In this document: piece by piece, positions 36,307-44,532 of the stretch
Position numbering within the stretch: position 1 is the first letter of the stretch
Layout of the letters: each line of letters begins with the position of its first letter
Assembly (NCBI GenBank): GCA_047602475.1
Contig: JASGHE010000007.1
Location: 124,001-188,000 of the forward strand
DNA from: JAEUIE01 sp047602475
GTDB lineage: Bacteria; Planctomycetota; Planctomycetia; Gemmatales; HRBIN36
Length of the DNA stretch: 64,000 bases
Direction of reading: 5' to 3'
Program-made: the position numbers and the translations under genes
The notes under the pieces: model-generated
Databases searched by the model: none
Told to the model about the DNA's origin: nothing
What the model saw: only the letters and a program-made list of their open reading frames with translations

Positions 36307-39144
36307 ATGTTACGCACGTATTGGAAGCGAACATTCGGACGCTATGTGCCACGAACTCAAACGGTCCGAAAGAAAGTCTGGCAGAACCGATTCATGCCGG
36401 CGCTCGATACGCTGGGTGAGCGTATTGTTCCTGCGGTGACAGCATCCTTTTACGCGGGTCAACTGGTAGTCCTGGGTGACAACCTTGACAACAACATCGT
36501 GATCAGCCGGGATGCTGCTGGTAAGTTGCTGGTGAACGGCGGAGCGGTATCAATCAAAGGTGGCACGCCCACTGTGGCTAACACTACGCTGATTCAGGTT
36601 GCGGGGCAGGGCAGTAATGATCAACTCACTCTCAGTGAAGTAAATGGTGCCTTGCCAAGAGCATTCCTCTTTGGCGGTGCCGGTAACGATGTTCTGACTG
36701 GCGGTTCAGCTGCTGATCAGTTGTTCGGCCAGGCCGGCAACGACACCCTGCTGGGTAAAGGCGGGGATGACATGCTTTTTGGGGGCGATGGCAATGATAC
36801 CCTCACTGGTGGTGTGGGAAACGACCAAGTCTTTGGCGAGGCAGGCAATGATCGCATGATCTGGAATCCGGGTGAAGGCAGCGATCTGAATGAAGGTGGG
36901 GCGGGTACCGACACGGTCGAAGTCAATGGCGGCAATGGTGCAGAAAGCTTTACTGCCACACCCAATGGCACCCGTGTCCGCTTTGATCGTATTACCCCGG
37001 CTCCATTCTTCATCGACATCGGCACTTCAGAGAACCTCGTTCTCAACATGAACGGTGGAGATGACAGCTTTACCGGGAGCAATGGCCTGGCCACCTTGAT
37101 GGCGTTGACCGTAGACGGTGGCACGGGTAACGACACCATCACCGGCGGCGATGGCATTGACAACCTTTTCGGCGGCGACGGTAACGACTTCATCAATGGC
37201 GGGCGTGGCAATGACGTTGTGCTCATGGGTGCCGGCGACGATACCTTCGTCTGGAATCCGGGCGATGGCAGCGACAAGGTTGAAGGACAGGACGGCGCGG
37301 ATACGTTGCAGTTCAATGGCGCCAATATCGGTGAAAAAATCGACATCTCGGCCAATGGTAGTCGAGTTCGACTGACTCGTGACATTGCTGCCATCACGAT
37401 GGATTTGAACGGTCTTGAGAGGGTCAATGTGGTAGCCCTGGGGGGAGCTGACACGCTGACCATCAACAACCTGGCCGGCACCGGGGTAACAGAAGTGAAC
37501 CTTGATCTGTCGGCTACGCCCGGTAGTGGGGTCGGCGATGGTCAGGCTGATACCGTCATCGTTTTTGGCACTAATACGAACGATAACATTGGCATCTTCG
37601 GCCAGGGCAGCGCAGTTTCGGTGATCGGCCTTCCGGCGACCGTGAATATCAACGGCTCCGAAGGGGCCAGCGATGCTCTAGTCGTGAACGCACTGGGCGG
37701 GGATGATGGTGTGAGTGCCTCTACCATGGCGGCCGGCATTATTAACTTGACGGTGGACGGCGGCACGGGTAACGACATGATCTTTGGAAGCCAGGGTGTT
37801 GACAAGCTGCTTGGCGGTGACGGCAACGACTTCATTCAGGGCAACCAGGGTAATGATGTCGCCCTCATGGGCGCCGGCGACGATATCTTCCAGTGGAACC
37901 CAGGCGATGGCAGCGATACCGTCGAAGGCCAGGCCGGTAACGACAAGATGTTCTTCTTCGGTTCCAATATCAGTGAGAACATCGATATCTCCGCCAACGG
38001 CAGCCGGGTCCGCTTCTTCAGGGATGTTGGCAACATCACCATGGATCTCAACGGCACCGAACAGATCGAGTTCCGAGCGCTGGCCGGCGCCGACAATATC
38101 GTTGTCAACGATCTGACCGGCACCGATCTCACCCAGATCGAGCTGGCTTTGCGTGGCCCCAATGGTGGCGTGGATGGCGAGGCTGATTCGGTTACCGTCA
38201 ACGGCACTCAGGGCAAGGATACCTTTGGCGTCCTGGGAGATACCGGGGGGTTGCAGGTCTTTGGCCTGCATACTGTTGTTACCATCTTCGATCAGGATCC
38301 TTCATTGGATCGGCTTACCCTCAATGGCATGGGTGGAAACGATACCATCGATGCCAAATCGTTGAAGGCTGACTCCGTTCTGCTCACCATCAACGGCGGC
38401 GATGGGGACGATACCATCACAGGCAGCGATGGGAACGATTTCATCAACGGCGGCAGAGGCAATGACGTGATGTTGGGTGGGGCCGGTGACGACACCTTTA
38501 CCTGGAACCCGGGCGATGGCAGCGATACCATCGAAGGGCAGGATGGCTTCGATGCAATGATCTTTAACGGAGCTAATGTCAGCGAGAACATCAACATCTC
38601 TGCCAACGGCCAGCGTCTGCGGTTTACCCGTGACATTGCCGGCATCGTCATGGATGCCGATGGTCTGGAACGGGTAGACTTCAACGCCCTGGGGGGAGCA
38701 GATAACATCACCATCGGCGACCTCTCAGCAACTGCTGTCACTGAGGTAAACTTGAACCTGTCAGCCATCGGTGGTGTGGGAGATGGTCAAGTGGACACCG
38801 TGACCGTCAACGGCACTTCGGGTGATGATGTGATCGTCGTGCAGGGCGATGCTACCGGGGTAGCTCTCATCGGCTTGTCTGCTCAGATCAACATCACTGG
38901 TGCTGAAGCTGCCAATGACCGGTTGGTAGTCAATGCCCAGGACGGCGACGATGTCGTGCAGGCAGCGGGCTTGGCTGTCGATGCGATCCAGTTGACTGCA
39001 GACGGCGGCAATGGAGATGATGTGCTGATTGGCGGCGACGGTGCTGACACTCTTCGGGGTGGCGCCGGCGATGATGTGCTGATCGGCGGATTAGGCAATG
39101 ATCTGCTCGACGGTGGGATCGGTAGCAACATCGTGATCCAATAA
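36307..39144 (+). CDS. RTX-type calcium-binding repeat protein with LEDR-like N-terminal motif
   Basis: 945 residues from the ATG at 36307 (GGAG 8 bases upstream; the TTG at 36259 is less likely). A basic N-terminus without a classical hydrophobic signal leads to LDTLGERIVPAVTAS, a variant of the LEDRxxPS motif shared by three more proteins in this window. Then four approximately 235-residue units follow, each with RTX nonapeptides (GGDGNDTLTGG, GGRGNDVMLGG), a WNPGDGSD block, an ISANGSRVR block and an LGGADNITI block. It closes with RTX repeats (GGAGDDVLIGG). RTX repeats bind calcium and fold outside the cell, often after type I secretion; no secretion signal is confirmed here. Confidence 0.92.
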   Translation: MLRTYWKRTFGRYVPRTQTVRKKVWQNRFMPALDTLGERIVPAVTASFYAGQLVVLGDNLDNNIVISRDAAGKLLVNGGAVSIKGGTPTVANTTLIQVAGQGSNDQLTLSEVNGALPRAFLFGGAGNDVLTGGSAADQLFGQAGNDTLLGKGGDDMLFGGDGNDTLTGGVGNDQVFGEAGNDRMIWNPGEGSDLNEGGAGTDTVEVNGGNGAESFTATPNGTRVRFDRITPAPFFIDIGTSENLVLNMNGGDDSFTGSNGLATLMALTVDGGTGNDTITGGDGIDNLFGGDGNDFINGGRGNDVVLMGAGDDTFVWNPGDGSDKVEGQDGADTLQFNGANIGEKIDISANGSRVRLTRDIAAITMDLNGLERVNVVALGGADTLTINNLAGTGVTEVNLDLSATPGSGVGDGQADTVIVFGTNTNDNIGIFGQGSAVSVIGLPATVNINGSEGASDALVVNALGGDDGVSASTMAAGIINLTVDGGTGNDMIFGSQGVDKLLGGDGNDFIQGNQGNDVALMGAGDDIFQWNPGDGSDTVEGQAGNDKMFFFGSNISENIDISANGSRVRFFRDVGNITMDLNGTEQIEFRALAGADNIVVNDLTGTDLTQIELALRGPNGGVDGEADSVTVNGTQGKDTFGVLGDTGGLQVFGLHTVVTIFDQDPSLDRLTLNGMGGNDTIDAKSLKADSVLLTINGGDGDDTITGSDGNDFINGGRGNDVMLGGAGDDTFTWNPGDGSDTIEGQDGFDAMIFNGANVSENINISANGQRLRFTRDIAGIVMDADGLERVDFNALGGADNITIGDLSATAVTEVNLNLSAIGGVGDGQVDTVTVNGTSGDDVIVVQGDATGVALIGLSAQINITGAEAANDRLVVNAQDGDDVVQAAGLAVDAIQLTADGGNGDDVLIGGDGADTLRGGAGDDVLIGGLGNDLLDGGIGSNIVIQ

Positions 39145-39156
39145 CACAGTCTGGTT

Positions 39157-39250
39157 CTCCCCCTTTTACAAGGGGGAGTTAGAGGGGGTCGAACTTGCGA
39201 TCAACCTACCATACTAACCCCACCCAACCTCCCCTTATAAAGGGGAGGGG
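39157..39250. repeat. Paired hairpin repeat (REP/BIME-like), possibly acting as terminator
   Basis: Two hairpins, CTCCCCCTT-ttac-AAGGGGGAG (39157-39178) and CCTCCCCTT-ata-AAGGGGAGG (39228-39248), are arranged as an imperfect long inverted repeat around a 50-base centre. It lies just after the RTX gene. Similar C-rich/G-rich hairpins occur at 3.05, 47.8 and 48.6 kb. Confidence 0.7.
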
Positions 39251-39345
39251 CCAAACAATAAGGGCGGAGACTCAGAGAGTCTACATCCGAACTCCCCAAG
39301 TCGCTATAACCACTGGTGCAAGCCTCGCTGGTTCTGGTGACGTGG

Positions 39346-39942
39346 ATGAACACGAACGACTCATTTGCTGACCTCATGGATCGCCTGAAATCGGGCGAGG
39401 ATGAGGCGGCACGGGTCGTTTTTCAGCATTTCGCCCATCGACTGATGGGGCTGGCTCGGAATCATTTGGATCACCGCCTGGCTGCCAAGTTTTCTCCAGA
39501 GGATGTAGTGCAGTCGGCCTACAAAAGTTTCTTTCTCCGGCAGCGCGGCGGCGATTTCGAGATAGGCAATTGGGATAGTCTCTGGGGGCTGCTTACCATT
39601 ATTACTCTGAGGAAGTGCGCTGATCGTGCTGCTCAATTCCGGACAGAGAAGCGTGATTACACAAGAGAAATAGCCCAGGGCGGATCCGATGCTGCCATGC
39701 CTGCACTCTGGCAGACCGCGGTCGATCGTGAGCCAATGCCCGAGGAAGGGATGTCCCTGGCTGAGACTGTCGAAGAACTCTTTAGCTCCATGGGCGATCA
39801 GGATGAACGAGCGATCCTTGAGCTGAGTTTGCAAGGTTACTCAGCCACGGAGATCAGCCAACAGTTGAACCGGGCTGAAAGATCGGTGAGAAGGTTGCGT
39901 AAGCACATTCGCAGGAGATTAGAAAGAGCTTGTTTAGAATAA
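39346..39942 (+). CDS. ECF-type RNA polymerase sigma factor
   Basis: 198 residues from the ATG at 39346. Region 2: LDHRLAAKFSPEDVVQSAYKSFFLRQ...WGLLTIITLRKCADRAAQF. Region 4: DERAILELSLQGYSATEISQQLNRAERSVRRLRKHIRRRLERA. The kinase gene starts 56 bases downstream on the same strand, so the two are probably co-transcribed, as for the 25.2-28.6 kb pair. The ribosome site is weak and earlier in-frame GTGs cannot be excluded. Confidence 0.92.
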   Translation: MNTNDSFADLMDRLKSGEDEAARVVFQHFAHRLMGLARNHLDHRLAAKFSPEDVVQSAYKSFFLRQRGGDFEIGNWDSLWGLLTIITLRKCADRAAQFRTEKRDYTREIAQGGSDAAMPALWQTAVDREPMPEEGMSLAETVEELFSSMGDQDERAILELSLQGYSATEISQQLNRAERSVRRLRKHIRRRLERACLE

Positions 39943-39997
39943 TAAGATAGAGGGCACGTCTGTCGTGCAGTATTTCTGTCGCTAGCAGCCCTCCAAT

Positions 39998-41464
39998 ATG
40001 ATTCGCAACTCCACCACCCACGAATACGACACCTCTCTAGGTGAAGATGCCATCAGGCAGTTCGAGCTGGCTTGGCAAGCGGGCTCTCGCCCTGATATCA
40101 CCAAGTATCTCAAGGATTCGTCACAATCAAGCGAACTCTTGATAGAGCTGGTGCAAGTAGAACTCGAGTTGCGTTATCGACATCACGAGTCGCCACAGGT
40201 TGAAGAATATTTAGAACGATTTCCCCAGTTGTTGGATAGCCACGACGCGATGATCGATCTGATCATCTCCGAGTTCTACTTCCGCAACCGTTTCGGCCAG
40301 GCGGTTACCCAGGATGAGTTCTTGAAGCGATTTCCCGATCACCGAGAAGAATTGCAGAAACGATTCAGTTCGAATGAGACTACACTTTCCTGGACGAGAG
40401 GACGCCAACGTCGATTTCCGAAGATATTACCGAAGATACCTGGCTATGTAATCGAAGAAGAACTGGGACAGGGGGGCATGGGAGCGGTCTATCGAGCCAC
40501 GCAAACAGCCTTGCAGCGAGCAGTAGCGATTAAGACTTTGCTTGTCGGAGTGGCTGCAACCGAAGATTTGAAGAAGCGGTTTCGCAACGAAGCTGAAGCG
40601 ATCGCACGGTTGAATCATCCCCACCTGGTGCCTGTATACGAAGTGGGGGAATGGAAACCTGAGGGGGCCGGCGCTTCTATTCCTTACTTCGTGATGAAAT
40701 ACTATGCGGGTGGCAGCCTCGCCTTTCGTGCCACAGGAGCTGATTCTGACCTCAACAACCATGTCAAAACCATGGAGACGATCAGTCTTGCTGTGCATCA
40801 TGCCCATCAACGTGGCATCCTGCATCGGGATTTGAAACCCTCGAACATTTTGCTCGACGAAAACGGAGAGCCCCACGTCGTCGATTTTGGCTTGGCGGGG
40901 AGATTCGACCCGAACGATCCGAAATCGATGACAGCAACGATCATCGGCACGCCGGCCTACATGGCTCCAGAGCAGGCCCAGTCACCGGCTCAAGTAACGA
41001 CTGCAGCCGATGTGTATGGCCTGGGAGCGATTTTCTATCACCTGCTCACCGGGCGCACACCTTTCCAGGCTGAAACGCCACTGGCTATGCTGGAACGAGT
41101 CATTCACCACGAACCGGCTCGCCCCTCGCTGCTAAATCCGAAGATTCCGCGCGATTTGGATACCATCTGCCTCAAATGTCTGGAGAAAGATCCCTCCAGG
41201 CGATATGAGTCTTCAGCGGCGCTGGCAGCCGACCTGGAACTGTTTCGCACAGGCAAGTCGATCATGGCCAGGCCTTTGCAGACCTGGGAACGAGCCTGGC
41301 GATCGGTTATGCGGCATCCTGTCATCGCTTCATTGGTGATCCTCACCTTGACCATGCTCGTTGTCTCGCTGGCAGTTCTATCTCTGAGTTACTTGCAGAT
41401 ACGTGACAAGGAACAAGAGACCAGAGCGCCCTTCAGCGTGAAAGATGGGCCCATTCTGAATTGA
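39998..41464 (+). CDS. Ser/Thr protein kinase, N-terminal part of a kinase-WD40 protein
   Basis: 488 residues. An N-terminal 145-residue helical region (EEYLERFPQLLDSHDAMIDLI..., QDEFLKRFPDHREEL) is typical of planctomycete kinases. The kinase domain has GQGGMGAVYRATQ, Lys179 (VAIKTLL), HRDLKPSN (Asp278), DFGLAGRF (Asp296) and GTPAYMAPEQAQ. A membrane helix (about residues 443-466) and a short coil follow, then the frame is lost near 41410-41430. The adjoining 41461-43416 frame continues the protein as is usual for this architecture. Confidence 0.9.
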   Translation: MIRNSTTHEYDTSLGEDAIRQFELAWQAGSRPDITKYLKDSSQSSELLIELVQVELELRYRHHESPQVEEYLERFPQLLDSHDAMIDLIISEFYFRNRFGQAVTQDEFLKRFPDHREELQKRFSSNETTLSWTRGRQRRFPKILPKIPGYVIEEELGQGGMGAVYRATQTALQRAVAIKTLLVGVAATEDLKKRFRNEAEAIARLNHPHLVPVYEVGEWKPEGAGASIPYFVMKYYAGGSLAFRATGADSDLNNHVKTMETISLAVHHAHQRGILHRDLKPSNILLDENGEPHVVDFGLAGRFDPNDPKSMTATIIGTPAYMAPEQAQSPAQVTTAADVYGLGAIFYHLLTGRTPFQAETPLAMLERVIHHEPARPSLLNPKIPRDLDTICLKCLEKDPSRRYESSAALAADLELFRTGKSIMARPLQTWERAWRSVMRHPVIASLVILTLTMLVVSLAVLSLSYLQIRDKEQETRAPFSVKDGPILN

Positions 41465-43416
41465 TCAACACCTTCAATCGAGAACAACAACTGCTGTATG
41501 GCAAACGTATTTCTTCCGTTGGCCGACTGTGGACTGCCAATCAACTTCCCGAAGCATGGGCTGAGTTAGAAGAATGCCCCGTTCGATACCGAGGCTGGGA
41601 ATGGCGTTACTTTAATAGCCTGCGTGGGAAATCCCCCACGACTATCTCCATGCCTGATCGAATAATTCAGAGCATTGCTTTTCTTTCGGATAAGCAGATC
41701 GTCACAGGCGATTCGCTGGGAATGATCACCATCTGGGATTGGGAGAAACAAAGGTCGATAAGTTCATGGAAAGCCTGCCCAAAAATGTTGCGGCACCTGG
41801 CTGTGTATCACCCCAAAAAATGGCTGGCAGCATGCGACGAGGACCAACTCTCCGTATGGAACTACGAAACCGGGGAAAAGGTTGTGCAACTTCCTGGCAG
41901 TACCTGGGCAGCATTTAGCCCTGATGGCATGTACCTTTCCTCGCTACACACTCCCGATACCGAGCGATCAAACAACGCCATTGTCTGGGAGACCGCCGGC
42001 TGGAAGCAGAAATGGCTGCTACCGGCGGGTAGCAAAGGAGTGTTGAGCGGCACCATTTCACCTGACTCCAAAATTTTTGCCATCGGCGGGTCGGACCGCA
42101 AGGTAAGAAGGTGGAATCTGAAAGATGGCAAGGAAGTGGGGGAACCTTGGACTCGGCCCTTTCCATCGTTTAGGCTGGCCTACCTTCCTGATAGCAAACA
42201 CCTTGCGGAGGCGCTACCTGCTGCCATGGTGTGGACCGATCCCCAGACTGGTAAAGAACTCGGCCGCTTTAACTGGCCCATGGTGACTCAGCCGCTGGTT
42301 CTTACCGGTCGAGTTCAAATAGCCACTGGCCCCGACCCAGCACTCATTGCCTTCAGCGGCCCCAGCCATGATATTCAAGTTTGGGACATCAATCGGAACC
42401 GTTCTGTAGCGATGTTTCGTGGGCACACCATGCACATTGCCGGCCTGGAGTTTAGCCCCGATGGTAAACGACTTGCTTCCATCAGCTATGACCAGACCGT
42501 TCGTATCTGGGAACTCAATCAGATCTCTGAGGTTCAGACTCGTGGCTCAATCAGCCAGGCGTTTCACGACATAGCACTTTCTGCGGATGGACAATATCTC
42601 GCCATTATTCCCAATTTCCATTCGACAGCTCCCGGCACTAATCATGTATCAGTGTTAAATACTCGAGATGGCACAGAGGTCGGACAGTTTCCGGGAGTGG
42701 GAATTGCTACCTTTACCAACAATGGATGCATCATAACGACTCAGGCTAATGGAGGAGTCAAATGTTGGAACTTAATAACCAAGCAGGAGCTATGGCAACT
42801 GACGACCCCCAAAAAGATCTGTCTCAGCATGAAAGCGAGTCCTGATGATAAAACGATCATCTCGACACATGCCAACGGACTCACTCAGTTCATCGATTCG
42901 GCTACGGGTAAGGTCACGTCTGACTTTCCCCTGGGCCAAGATCTCTTTAACACCGTGGTTTTTTCTCCCAGCGCGAATCGTCTCGCATTCGTCGGTCATC
43001 ATGGAGTCGAAGTTTGGGACATGGCTTCTAGGGTAAAATTGTGTGACTTCCCCATGGATGGCACCCGCAAGATCGCCTTGAGTCTGGATGGCGAGATGGT
43101 GGCCACCGCTGAAGCTGATCGAGTCATCCGATTGCGAAATGCCAAGACTGGCAGCGTGCTACAGACGTTCCCCGGCCATCCCCGCACGATTAATTCCCTG
43201 GCCTTTAACGCCGATGGCAAACGAATCGTCTCGTCGTGTGTGGATGGCTTCATTCGCCTCTGGAATGTCGAGACTGGCCAGGAACTGACTGCTTTGCCAG
43301 GACAGTTTGACGAGAATGTCCTGGTCACCTGGGATCTGACGAATGACCAGATCGTTGCTGTCGATTCAAAGTTGCATATCTGGCAAATAGGAAAGACTGG
43401 TGCGCAAGCGAAGTAA
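41461..43416 (+). CDS. WD40 sensor part of the kinase-WD40 protein
   Basis: 651 residues. The first 45 residues (LLYGKRISSVGRLWTANQLPEAWAELEECPVRYRGWEWRYFNSL) are the linker that in related kinases directly joins the transmembrane coil to a WD40 propeller. The upstream sequence (RERWAHSELINTFNREQQ) is open in this frame back to 41407, so the two parts were one gene. About 12 WD40-like units follow (IAGLEFSPDGKRLASISYDQTVRIWEL; INSLAFNADGKRIVSSCVDGFIRLWNVETG). Such WD40 domains sense partners or bind proteins. An independent WD40 protein is possible but less likely. Confidence 0.85.
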   Translation: MINTFNREQQLLYGKRISSVGRLWTANQLPEAWAELEECPVRYRGWEWRYFNSLRGKSPTTISMPDRIIQSIAFLSDKQIVTGDSLGMITIWDWEKQRSISSWKACPKMLRHLAVYHPKKWLAACDEDQLSVWNYETGEKVVQLPGSTWAAFSPDGMYLSSLHTPDTERSNNAIVWETAGWKQKWLLPAGSKGVLSGTISPDSKIFAIGGSDRKVRRWNLKDGKEVGEPWTRPFPSFRLAYLPDSKHLAEALPAAMVWTDPQTGKELGRFNWPMVTQPLVLTGRVQIATGPDPALIAFSGPSHDIQVWDINRNRSVAMFRGHTMHIAGLEFSPDGKRLASISYDQTVRIWELNQISEVQTRGSISQAFHDIALSADGQYLAIIPNFHSTAPGTNHVSVLNTRDGTEVGQFPGVGIATFTNNGCIITTQANGGVKCWNLITKQELWQLTTPKKICLSMKASPDDKTIISTHANGLTQFIDSATGKVTSDFPLGQDLFNTVVFSPSANRLAFVGHHGVEVWDMASRVKLCDFPMDGTRKIALSLDGEMVATAEADRVIRLRNAKTGSVLQTFPGHPRTINSLAFNADGKRIVSSCVDGFIRLWNVETGQELTALPGQFDENVLVTWDLTNDQIVAVDSKLHIWQIGKTGAQAK

Positions 43417-43505
43417 CTGACTATTTTCGATTTTGTTGGCCGATCTCCAGAACGGCACGGATGAACCTGTTGCTCAGCAAGTCAAGCCTATCCTGGAGGA
43501 CTCTC

Positions 43506-43727
43506 ATGCCGCTGCTAAACGTCAAATTGATCGAAGGCGTCTTCACCCCTGCTCAAAAGAAGGAAATGATTCAAAAACTCACCGACACAATGGTGTCTAT
43601 CGAAGGGGAGAATATGCGTCCCGTGACGATAGTGATCGTGGAAGAAATCAAAAGCGGTGACTGGGGCTTTGGCGGTACTGCTTACACCACAAGCGATGTC
43701 AAAGCTCTAGCAGCAGGCAAAAAGTAA
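43506..43727 (+). CDS. 4-oxalocrotonate tautomerase family protein
   Basis: 73 residues from the ATG at 43506, with GGAGG 6 bases upstream. After Met comes Pro (MPLLNVKLIEGVFT), the N-terminal proline used as the catalytic base once Met is removed. The rest (AQKKEMIQKLTDTMVSIEGENMRPVTIVIVEEIKSGDWGFGG) is the 4-OT beta-alpha-beta unit; length matches the small hexameric tautomerases. Substrate unknown. Stands alone downstream of the kinase-WD40 gene. Confidence 0.9.
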   Translation: MPLLNVKLIEGVFTPAQKKEMIQKLTDTMVSIEGENMRPVTIVIVEEIKSGDWGFGGTAYTTSDVKALAAGKK

Positions 43728-44049
43728 TACCGCTGGCTGTTTCATGACAATCGAAAAGGTCGACAACGCTCATACTCCGAACGGTGGTGTAGGGACTCCG
43801 CTCCGGCATCGCTGCGCTCGCCTACGCACTGTCCCTAGACCACCGCCCCCTCCCCAGGGGACATTTCTATTTGTGGAAGACAAGACTCCGTTTCTCAGTA
43901 GATGTTGGCAAAGTCATGCAGATCAAATTCAAACTACAGCTTGATCTGTTCCGAGCGGGAAAACCATACCGGGAGCCATGACGAACTAGCATTTCGGTGA
44001 TGAACTTTGCTTGTACTGTCACTAGTAACTCCGAAGGCGTGGAACAGGT
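43728..44049. other. Intergenic region holding an inverted repeat
   Basis: About 320 bases between convergent genes. It contains the imperfect palindrome at 43783-43844 and, at 43857-43874, a GGGGACATTTCTATTT-like sequence resembling the ends of small palindromic elements in other bacteria. No gene recognised. Confidence 0.5.
43783..43844. repeat. 62-bp imperfect palindrome (REP/MITE-like or bidirectional terminator)
   Basis: GGTGGTGTAGGGAC at 43783-43796 pairs with GTCCCTAGACCACC at 43831-43844 (13 of 14 positions). The 34-base centre itself is CG-rich. It lies between two convergent genes, where a bidirectional terminator would be expected. Confidence 0.55.
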
Positions 44050-44532
44050 TCAGGGCTTGATACCGCCGATGCAAACCAAGTGTTTTCCGGTCCTGACAAA
44101 CAGACAACCATCGGCGAGCGCAGGTGTCGCCGCACATACCCCGTCCTCATCCAGCCGGTTCTCCGCCAGGAGCTGCTCTTGTCGAGTCGCTGCCATGACA
44201 AACATCTCCCCGTTCTCGTTGAGCGCGTAGACCTTGCCGGCACCAGCCACTAGCGAAGCGAGAAATGAGCCGCGAAGGCGTCGGCTCCAGATAATATTGC
44301 CGCTATCCACCTCTCGGCAGAACAGGACGCCAACTTTGGTTATCGAGAATAGCAATCCGTCCAAGCAAACCGGCGAGGATACCCACGTACCGCCTCTGGT
44401 GCTCTCCCAGCGCGTTTCTGGCGGCTGATCTCCTTTTGGCGGACGGATAGCGACGACTGTGTGAGAATTATTTCCGCCACTGGCGATCAAGCAATCACCG
44501 TGGACCACCAGACTCGGCACTATCTGTTCCAT
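44050..44532 (-). CDS. PQQ-like beta-propeller protein, C-terminal segment (frameshifted gene)
   Basis: About 160 residues: MEQIVPSLVVHGDCLIASGGNNSHTVVAIRP, WVSSPVCLDGLLFSITKVGVLFCREVDSGNIIWSRRL and KVYALNENGEMFVMAA. These are propeller blades of the PQQ/pyrrolo-quinoline type. The frame is open upstream to GDLRWRHAHSMEQ. Adding one A at about 44565 would restore DLETGDLRW and join it to 44520-46196. Confidence 0.82.
   Translation of the reverse strand: MEQIVPSLVVHGDCLIASGGNNSHTVVAIRPPKGDQPPETRWESTRGGTWVSSPVCLDGLLFSITKVGVLFCREVDSGNIIWSRRLRGSFLASLVAGAGKVYALNENGEMFVMAATRQEQLLAENRLDEDGVCAATPALADGCLFVRTGKHLVCIGGIKP

Noticed and set aside
36700..39140. Regular short DNA repeats that might suggest a CRISPR or satellite
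   Set aside because: The periodicity is that of RTX nonapeptide codons within one intact reading frame; spacers and palindromic direct repeats are absent. No CRISPR array was found anywhere in the window.
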